The notes under the pieces: model-generated | What the model was told of the DNA's origin: nothing | Databases searched by the model: none | Seen by the model: the letters and a program-made list of their open reading frames with translations, nothing else | Shown: positions 57,823-64,000 of the stretch, one piece after another | How positions within the stretch are numbered: position 1 is the first letter of the stretch | Layout: every line of letters begins with the position of its first letter | Source: Acidiphilium sp. C61 | GTDB taxonomy: Bacteria > Pseudomonadota > Alphaproteobacteria > Acetobacterales > Acetobacteraceae | Direction of reading: 5' to 3' | DNA: 64,000 nucleotides | Assembly (NCBI RefSeq): GCF_902712915.1 | Contig: NZ_CACTIA010000005.1 | Location: 1,450,001-1,514,000, forward strand | Program-made: the position numbers and the translations under genes

Positions 57823-57870
57823 AGAGCATCATCCGATCAGATGGAATCATCTGATCGGATAAAGATGCTC
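57823..57870. repeat. REP-like intergenic palindrome, copy 3
   Basis: Outer arms AGAGCATC and GATGCTC with inner arms ATCCGATCAGATGG and ATCTGATCGGAT, the same design as the copy at 2944. It lies between the convergent ATPase and DUF2235 genes. Confidence 0.85.
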
Positions 57871-57883
57871 GACTTATCAATAT

Positions 57884-57928
57884 GCTAGAGCACTACATCC
57901 GATCAAATCGGATCGGAAAGTGCTCTAG
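57884..57928. repeat. REP-like intergenic palindrome, copy 4 (variant)
   Basis: A shorter variant, with outer arms CTAGAGCACT and AGTGCTCTAG around a palindromic CCGATCAAATCGGATCGG core, 13 bp after copy 3. It touches the end of the DUF2235 gene; the pair could act as a bidirectional terminator. Confidence 0.75.
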
Positions 57929-59148
57929 TCCGTCCAGTCGGGCGTCTTCGGCATGTTCACCGGGCGATAGGCCGGCACGCATGCCATCCGCGCGGCCACG
58001 GAGCGGTGGATCAGCGCATCGTCCGGGATGAGCCGAGGCTCGCCCAGGGGCAGATAGACGCCGAGAAACCCGGCCCGTCCGGGCCACTCGCGCCATTTCA
58101 GGCGTTTCGGAATGATTTCGAACAGCCACCAGAAACCCTTGAGCGAGTCGTGCAGCTTCGCCTCCGGCGACGGGGCGGCATAGACCCGCCTGGCGCCGGC
58201 GCGCGCCTCGCCACGCGCAACCTCGTCCAACATCGCATCGTTGATCTGCAACCCGGCATGCCTCGCCTGCTCGATCATCCACAACAGCGGATATTTCGAT
58301 GCTCCGCTCTCTGCCTCCGGATAACCGCCCCCGACATCCGCATGCACCCCGGCGAACCACACCTGCCTGGTGTCCTGCGCCGTGCGGCCACTGTCGCTGA
58401 AGGGGTCGGGCTTGAAGGTCTGGGGCTCGCGCCAGGGCAGCAGCCGGAACATGCGCCGCCGCTCATCGATCGAGATCGCCTGGCGAAAGATTGCGACACC
58501 CGGGTCCGTCCGGGTGAAGCGAAGGGTCTGGAAATCGGGCAGCAGCCGGTCGCGGCGCGGCACGATGACCGCGGACACGGTGTCCCAGACCCCGACGAAC
58601 CTGATCGTCACCGGTCGCCCGCCGGCGACGCGCCGGAACTCCCATGCCGCCGGCAGGCCGGCCGCAACCTCCGCCTCCGGCGCCGCGGCGCGCAGCGCAG
58701 CCTGGTCCTCGACCCGCCGGGTCCTGTGGCTGTCCCGGCTCGCCTTCTTGAAGGCCGTGAACGCATAACCCGCGAGGTTGAGCTGGGCCGGCGGCAACAG
58801 GCCGATCACGTAGATGAACGCGGCCAGCACCCGGACCTCATAGGCGCCCCGGCTGAACCCGAACAGCCAGATCGCATCGCCCGGCTCGTACTGGCTGCAC
58901 AGGAACCGGTAGGCATCGAGCACGGCATCGTCGAGGCCATAGCCGGCGACCACGCCAAGAAACTCCTTCACGTCCGACTTCAGTTGCTGCCAGGTATCGA
59001 AAGCGCCGACCGTGCCGACACCGGGGCTGTAATAGACCACCTGGTTGTCGGTCTTCTCGAGGATCCGGAAGAGCTTCAACACATTCGTCTGCGTCGCCTC
59101 GATCTGATCGCCAGTCCCGTCACAGCAAATGACGATGTTTTTCGACAT
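57925..59148 (-). CDS. DUF2235 alpha/beta-hydrolase-like protein
   Basis: A 407-residue protein of the DUF2235 family, the domain also found in Tle1-type phospholipase effectors. The N-terminus NIVICCDGTGDQIEATQTNV holds the conserved DGT loop. VYYSPGVGT follows and GFSRGAYEVRVLAAFIYVIGLL provides the G-x-S-x-G nucleophile elbow. RFVGVWDTVSAV and WFAGVHADVGGGYP carry the likely Asp and His. No signal peptide, no T6SS gene nearby. A lipase or esterase activity is inferred from the family. Confidence 0.85.
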   Translation of the reverse strand: MSKNIVICCDGTGDQIEATQTNVLKLFRILEKTDNQVVYYSPGVGTVGAFDTWQQLKSDVKEFLGVVAGYGLDDAVLDAYRFLCSQYEPGDAIWLFGFSRGAYEVRVLAAFIYVIGLLPPAQLNLAGYAFTAFKKASRDSHRTRRVEDQAALRAAAPEAEVAAGLPAAWEFRRVAGGRPVTIRFVGVWDTVSAVIVPRRDRLLPDFQTLRFTRTDPGVAIFRQAISIDERRRMFRLLPWREPQTFKPDPFSDSGRTAQDTRQVWFAGVHADVGGGYPEAESGASKYPLLWMIEQARHAGLQINDAMLDEVARGEARAGARRVYAAPSPEAKLHDSLKGFWWLFEIIPKRLKWREWPGRAGFLGVYLPLGEPRLIPDDALIHRSVAARMACVPAYRPVNMPKTPDWTD

Positions 59149-59472
59149 GACGTTTCCCCGCGTGTCACGCGCTGCAACCCGGACGGGCAGCGACCGCCAT
59201 CGGCGTGACGAATTCCAGATGTCTTTTTAAATCCCGCTCCCGCCCCTGCAAGAACCGGCCTTGCTCTATCTTTTTAATAATTTGAGCATCTTTATTCGAT
59301 CAGGTGGTTCCATCCGATCGGATGATGCTAAGGGCCGCAATGAAGCTGGCCCCGCCCCGTCGCGACGGGGTGGGCGCGACGGGGTGGGACTGATTTCCCG
59401 TCCCTGTTTTTAGGCCCGATATCAGCGCCCGGACTCAGAAATCATTAAGATTCTGGCCGTAAACTTTGGATC
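59149..59472. other. Intergenic region with repeat and a 14-bp tandem duplication
   Basis: This 324-bp region separates the divergent DUF2235 and autotransporter genes. It contains the palindrome at 59284 and an exact tandem duplication of CGCGACGGGGTGGG (59361-59388). Promoters for both genes must lie here; none stands out. Confidence 0.5.
59284..59330. repeat. REP-like intergenic palindrome, copy 5
   Basis: GAGCATC, ATTCGATCAGGTGG, CCATCCGATCGGAT and GATGCT, a slightly diverged copy of the one at 2944. It is preceded by the same TTTTTNNTAATAATTTGAGC-type flank as copy 2 (AATAATTTGAGCATCTT versus GATAATTTGAGCATCTT). Confidence 0.8.
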
Positions 59473-62361
59473 ATGATCCTCTCCAGGCGCTCCCTGCTGC
59501 TCGCCGCGACCGCTCTCAGCCTGACCGCCTGCTCCGGCGGAGGCGGCGGTTCCTCGTCGATATCCGGCCAGCCGACCCCCCCGCCGCCAAGCAACAATGC
59601 CGCCGGGGCAGGCGCCGGCGCATCGGCCACGGCGACGAATATCGGCGGGATCTCGGTCTATCTCGGCCCGCAAAGCACCAATGTCTATCCAACCTTCAAC
59701 CAGTACACGCCGACCAACGTTCTCCCCGTCCTGCAGGCGGGGATCACCGGCGCCGGCGTCGCGATCGGCGTGCTGGACAGCGGGGTGAACACCTCCGTCT
59801 CGTCGCTGAGCGGCCGCATCGCCTGGTTCAATTCATACACCGCGCTGGGGAACGCCACCGTCTCGGCCAACAATCTCGCCTCGGCGAACGATCCCTTCGG
59901 CCATGGCACCGTCGTCACAGCACTGCTCGCCGGCTACCAGCAGGGCACCTACGGCAACAATTCCGGCCCGACGAATTTCTTCCCCGGCGGCGTCGCCCCC
60001 GGCGCGACCGTCTATGCAGCCCAGATCTGCGACTCCACCGGCGCCTGCCAGCTCTATACGAAGCCGTATCAGGACCTGCAGGCCCAGGGCGTCCACCTGT
60101 TCAACAATTCCGTCGGCGAGAACGCCAGCGACTACAGCAGTGCCGCGGCCGCGCAGTCCGCATCCCAGGCGGTGGGCACGCTGTTCTCCGCCCTTCCCGC
60201 CAACAACCTGTATGTCTGGGCGGCGGGGAACAACCCGGCCAACCCCGGCGATATCAGCGTCGAGGCCGAGGTTCCGGTCTATACACCCTCGCTGCAGCCG
60301 CAATGGCTTGTTGCCGTGAATGTCGATATTGGCACCGATGGCAAGGTCTCGGGCCTCGATCCCTCGTCTGACGCCTGCGGCGTCACGGCACAATGGTGCG
60401 TGTCCGCACCCGGCTACGTGCAGATCCCGATCGTCGCCGGCACCTCGTTCGTCACCGGCTACGGGGTCGGCACCTCCTTCGCGACCCCGATCGTGACCGG
60501 CACGGCGGCGCTGGTCTGGCAGAAATTCCCGTGGTTCACGCCCGCCAACGTCACCGACACCATCCTGACGACGGCAACCCATCTCGGCGCCGGCACCGGA
60601 CCGAACAGCACCTATGGCTGGGGGCTGATCAACGCCGCGGCCGCGGTCAACGGGCCGGCGGCCTTCGCCTTCGGCACCTTCGCCGCCGATATCGGCGCCG
60701 CGCAGTCGACCTTCGCCAACCCGATTGCGGGATCGGGCGGCCTTGCGCTCTCGGGCACGACCGGCACCCTCACGCTCGCCGCGGCCAACACCTATACCGG
60801 CGGCACCACGGTCAGCAGCGGCAACCTGAACCTCACCGGCAGCCTCGCATCGGGCGTCACCGTCACGGGCGGCACCTTCGGCGGCTCCGGCACCGTCACC
60901 GGCAACGTCTCCGTGGGCAACGGCACGATCATCAGCCAGGGCTCTGTCGGCGGCGCCCCCGGCCTGACCATCAACGGCAATTACACGGCGCAATCCGGCG
61001 CCAATACCGCGATCGCCATCGGCACGCCGCTCACCGTCACCGGCACAGCAAAGCTCGCCGGCAACGCGCAGGTGCTGGCGCCACCTGCCTCCTACACGCC
61101 GCAGGCAACCGAAATCTTCATCCGGGCCGGCACCATCGCGGGAACATTCACTGCCCAGACCTATGGGGCCGGGGTGTTCTACACCGTCGGCCAGTTCGCC
61201 TATGGGCCGACGACCGTCACCGCAACCGTCGCTGCCTCCAATGTCGCCCAGGTCGCCAGCGTGATGCCCGGCGCGACGACGGCCTCGGTCGCCGGCGGCG
61301 CCGCGATCCAGAGCGGCCTCGAATACGCAACCTCGACATCCACCGCCGGCTCGGCGCGTTCGGCCGAATTCATCAGGACCGCCGGCGAGATCCTCGCCGC
61401 GACCACGACCCAGCAGGCCCAGGCCTCCCTCACCAGCGTCTCCGGCGAAGCCTACCCGACGATGCGGACGGTGGGGGCCTCGGCCGAACTGTCGCTGCTG
61501 GACACGACCGCGCAGCACATCGCCCTGTCCGGCACGCCCGGCAAGACGACCACCTGGCTGCAATATGTCGGCGATTTCGGCCGCTTCGGCACGAAAGGCT
61601 CCGACGCCGTCCAGTTCAGCAGCAATGGCTTCACCGCCGGGTTCGACACCCTAGTCGAAGGCGCCCTCTCGCTGGGCGGCGCGATCAGCCACATCTCCTA
61701 TTCCGGTTCCCTCTCCGGCGTCGGCGGCCGGGGCAACGACGATGTGAACACCGCCGATCTCTACGCCCGGTATGGTGGCGATACCGGCCCCTACGCCGCC
61801 GCACAGCTCGCCTATTCCTGGATCGACGGCCGGGTTCACCGCTCGATCTACACCGCCAGCTCAACCCTCGGCGTGGCCGGCACGATCAGCGACAACATGA
61901 TCGCCGCTGCCGGCGAGGTCGGCTACAATGTGGACGGGCTCGACCCGTTCCTCTCGATCACCGACATCCGCTATGACAGCGGCGCCACCAGCGAAACCGG
62001 CGGCAACGGCTTCGGCCTGCTCATCCGCGGCCAGTCGGCGAATTATGCCTTCGCCACCGCCGGGCTGCGGGCCAATGACGATATCATCGCCATGGGGCGG
62101 GTCATCGCGCTGCACGCAACGCTCGCCTGGCGCCACACCATCGACAATGCCCGGTTCATGACCGCCAGCTTCACCGGCACACCGGGCGCGGCCTTCCGCA
62201 GCTACGGCCAGGACATGCCCGCGAACGAGGGGATCGTCGGCCTTTCCCTCGCGGGCGACCTCGCCGGCGCCTGGCGCTGGCAGGCCGGCTGGACCGCGAC
62301 GATCGACGGTCTTGGCCTGGCCTCGAACGCGCTCGACGCCGGCGTCAAGGTCCGGTTCTGA
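59473..62361 (+). CDS. Lipoprotein-type subtilisin autotransporter
   Basis: A 962-residue surface protease. The N-terminus is a lipoprotein signal with lipobox LTAC (Cys20) and a Gly/Ser/Pro-rich linker. The S8 peptidase domain has Asp102 (GVLDSGVN), His144 (PFGHGTVV) and Ser335 (GTSFATP). A passenger beta-helix follows, with the PATR-type repeat TLAAANTYTGGTTVSSGNLN and SGVTVTGGTFGGSGTVTGNV. The C-terminal 280 residues form the autotransporter beta-barrel, ending in an aromatic residue (GVKVRF). Lipidated subtilisin autotransporters such as NalP can self-release and process other surface proteins. Confidence 0.9.
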   Translation: MILSRRSLLLAATALSLTACSGGGGGSSSISGQPTPPPPSNNAAGAGAGASATATNIGGISVYLGPQSTNVYPTFNQYTPTNVLPVLQAGITGAGVAIGVLDSGVNTSVSSLSGRIAWFNSYTALGNATVSANNLASANDPFGHGTVVTALLAGYQQGTYGNNSGPTNFFPGGVAPGATVYAAQICDSTGACQLYTKPYQDLQAQGVHLFNNSVGENASDYSSAAAAQSASQAVGTLFSALPANNLYVWAAGNNPANPGDISVEAEVPVYTPSLQPQWLVAVNVDIGTDGKVSGLDPSSDACGVTAQWCVSAPGYVQIPIVAGTSFVTGYGVGTSFATPIVTGTAALVWQKFPWFTPANVTDTILTTATHLGAGTGPNSTYGWGLINAAAAVNGPAAFAFGTFAADIGAAQSTFANPIAGSGGLALSGTTGTLTLAAANTYTGGTTVSSGNLNLTGSLASGVTVTGGTFGGSGTVTGNVSVGNGTIISQGSVGGAPGLTINGNYTAQSGANTAIAIGTPLTVTGTAKLAGNAQVLAPPASYTPQATEIFIRAGTIAGTFTAQTYGAGVFYTVGQFAYGPTTVTATVAASNVAQVASVMPGATTASVAGGAAIQSGLEYATSTSTAGSARSAEFIRTAGEILAATTTQQAQASLTSVSGEAYPTMRTVGASAELSLLDTTAQHIALSGTPGKTTTWLQYVGDFGRFGTKGSDAVQFSSNGFTAGFDTLVEGALSLGGAISHISYSGSLSGVGGRGNDDVNTADLYARYGGDTGPYAAAQLAYSWIDGRVHRSIYTASSTLGVAGTISDNMIAAAGEVGYNVDGLDPFLSITDIRYDSGATSETGGNGFGLLIRGQSANYAFATAGLRANDDIIAMGRVIALHATLAWRHTIDNARFMTASFTGTPGAAFRSYGQDMPANEGIVGLSLAGDLAGAWRWQAGWTATIDGLGLASNALDAGVKVRF

Positions 62362-62386
62362 CGCCGCCCGCCCGGACGCGTCCCCA

Positions 62387-63163
62387 TCACGGCGCAGATG
62401 TGGCGATGGCCTCGCGCTGCCGGCGATAGCGCAGGCAGATATACAAAATCGCGACCCCGACCCCGCCGGTGAGCACGAGTGCCACATCCGGCGTGCCATA
62501 ACCAAGCCCGCTGGTCTGCACCGGCTTGTCGAACCAGTCGGCGAAGGAGGCCCCCATCGGCCGGGTCATGATATAGGCGGTCCAGAACGCGGCGACCTCG
62601 TTCAGGCCGAAGGCGACATACGCAATCCCCGGCAGCGCGAACAGGATGGAAAACAGGATGGCCGAATTCAGGTAGCCCATGCCGAATGTCGCGGCGGTCA
62701 GGTCGCCGGCCGCGGTGCCGAGCGCGAAAGTCGCGCTCACGGTCGCCCAGTAGAACGCCTCGCGCCGCGGCGTCACCACGGTATCGATCGAAAGGCTCCG
62801 CTCGCTCGCCTTCCACCCCCACAGGATCAGGAGCAGGCTCACCGCGAACAGGCCGGTCGATATCGCATAGGGAACGCCGAGCACGACGTGGATCACATCC
62901 GCCACCATGGTCCCGAAAATCGCGACCATGACCACCAGCAGCCAATACACCGCCGGCACATGAAGCCGCGTGGCGAACTGCAGCGCGAGCGCGAGCAGGA
63001 AGCCGATCCCGCCGGCAGCGACCGCGAGATACGGATTGGTGTGGAAGACGAGAAAATCCGACGTTGCCTCGCCCATCGCGGTGGAAATGATCTTCGCCAC
63101 CCAGAACGAAACGGTGATTTCGGGAACCTTGGTCCCGTAATAGCGGTCTTCGTCCAGACGCAT
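62387..63163 (-). CDS. Multi-spanning membrane protein (COG4705-like)
   Basis: A 258-residue integral membrane protein with seven or eight hydrophobic segments. It is recognisable by the N-terminal TKVPEITVSFWVAKIISTAM, GEATSDFLVF and a later repeat GTAAGDLTAATFGMGYLNSA, both typical of the uncharacterised COG4705 membrane family. Transport of a small solute or metal has been suggested for relatives, but the function is unknown. ATG 63163 is preferred over a TTG 21 bp upstream. Confidence 0.8.
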   Translation of the reverse strand: MRLDEDRYYGTKVPEITVSFWVAKIISTAMGEATSDFLVFHTNPYLAVAAGGIGFLLALALQFATRLHVPAVYWLLVVMVAIFGTMVADVIHVVLGVPYAISTGLFAVSLLLILWGWKASERSLSIDTVVTPRREAFYWATVSATFALGTAAGDLTAATFGMGYLNSAILFSILFALPGIAYVAFGLNEVAAFWTAYIMTRPMGASFADWFDKPVQTSGLGYGTPDVALVLTGGVGVAILYICLRYRRQREAIATSAP

Positions 63164-63655
63164 GAAGGTTAGTGCAAGTCCCAAGGCACCCAGATCCCTG
63201 CTGATTTCGGATCACGCTGGAATGGGCAAGCCGGCTCAGGATCGCAAGGCCCACCACGAAAGCCGGCAATAAACGTCTCGTGAGCGCCGCCGCACCCGGC
63301 ATGCAAAGCCTTGCCCGGCCGAACTTGTGCGCTCGACCGAAATTTCAGCCGCCTCGATGTCGATGCAACGAATGCTGCAAAATTGATTCATGCCAGATAT
63401 GCATATTTAAATATAATTTTCATATTCATGTCGTGTAATGGAAATAAATCGACCGGGTGAGCGCCGTTATCGCACGCACCGACGAGTCAAATTGAAAATC
63501 CCAGAGCGAAGCCCGGCGCGATCAAACGATGATCGCGTCAGACTGTCTTAATTTTTGCACTTCATAATGACCATGCGCATCATGGACGTCGCCCAGCCTC
63601 ATCGACTGATCAACCGGTCAGTGTGACTCGCTCCAGCCACCGAAAGGGTGTCCAC
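63164..63655. other. Intergenic region upstream of the GAF gene
   Basis: A 492-bp gap between divergent genes. The central part (63380-63440) is markedly AT-rich (ATGCATATTTAAATATAATTTTC) and is the likely promoter area. No gene or repeat was recognised. Confidence 0.45.
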
Positions 63656-64000
63656 GTGTCATTGTCCGAGACTGAAACCAGACGTCAGGACGCGCTGGCA
63701 CGCTACGAGGTCGTGGATACGCCGGCCGAGGAAGGCTTCAACCGCTTCGTCCATATCGCCGCCCAGGCGCTGGGCATGCCGATCGCCCTCGTCTCGTTCA
63801 TCGCGTCCGACCGGCAATGGGCGAAGGCGCGTCACGGCATCGATCTCGAATGGTCCCTCCGCGAGCATGCCTTCTGCGACCACACGATCCGGTCCGACAG
63901 CGTTTTCATCATAAGCGATGCCCGGCAGGACGAGCGCTTCCGCGACAATCCGCTGGTGGTCGGGCCGCCGCATGTCCGCTTCTATGCCGGCGCGCCGATC
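63656..64000 (+). CDS. GAF-domain sensor protein (partial, runs off the window)
   Basis: The first 115 codons from a GTG at 63656. After SETETRRQDALARYEVVDTP comes a GAF domain (FNRFVHIAAQALGMPIALVS, DRQWAKARHGID, REHAFCDHTI, VGPPHVRFYAGAPI). In this family the cysteine in AFCDHTI and the DTP-EE start are typical of sensors fused to a histidine kinase or a diguanylate cyclase. The output domain lies beyond the window, so the class is open. Confidence 0.82.
   Translation, partial: MSLSETETRRQDALARYEVVDTPAEEGFNRFVHIAAQALGMPIALVSFIASDRQWAKARHGIDLEWSLREHAFCDHTIRSDSVFIISDARQDERFRDNPLVVGPPHVRFYAGAPI

Overview
The window looks like a chromosomal segment of a GC-rich alphaproteobacterium of the Acetobacteraceae, most likely Acidiphilium or a close relative. 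This is inferred from the very high GC of the core genes, the polyhydroxybutyrate and ketone-body gene set, the SUF operon led by an Rrf2 regulator, and a family of intergenic palindromes. No rRNA or tRNA gene and no CRISPR array was seen.

Positions 1-34699 are ordinary core genome. They hold a sugar epimerase / heptose isomerase / 3-hydroxybutyrate dehydrogenase cluster; a fasciclin protein; argJ; a parvulin PPIase; secA; an OhrR-type regulator; rplM-rpsI; and phaR. A polyester and ketone-body block follows (small coiled-coil protein, PhaC-like synthase, phaA, scoA, scoB, gabT). Next come an unrecognised large PLP-fold protein, a YraN nuclease, an XRE regulator, sseA-metC-hisI, a complete suf operon on the minus strand (iscR-like, sufB, C, D, S, U, T, A), gph, and glmU-glmS.

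Positions 34724-51081 are a Tn7-like transposon inserted at the classical attTn7 site. Its right end begins exactly 25 nt after the last base of the glmS stop codon and carries four TnsB-type sites at a strict 20-bp period. A tightly overlapped tnsA-B-C-D-E operon (37056-45066) encodes both the site-specific (TnsD) and the replication-associated (TnsE) target selectors. Between the end and tnsA lie an orphan antitoxin-like gene with a broken partner and an IS3 relic. After tnsE comes a graveyard of IS110, IS66 and IS256 pieces, a type I restriction (HsdR) fragment, an unknown small gene, and a two-gene nuclease-helicase module that looks like defence cargo.

The helicase gene is cut just after its Walker B motif by a complete IS21-family element (51082-53654). 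The other side of that IS is a methyl-accepting chemotaxis gene cut inside its signalling domain. The two flanks are unrelated and there is no target duplication. The simplest reading is that an IS21-associated deletion removed the rest of the helicase, the transposon's left end and part of the host chemotaxis gene, leaving the Tn7-like element one-ended and probably immobile.

Positions 55415-64000 return to GC-rich core: a polar amino-acid ABC transporter (binding protein, permease, ATPase), a DUF2235 hydrolase, a lipoprotein-type subtilisin autotransporter, a multi-spanning membrane protein and the start of a GAF sensor gene.
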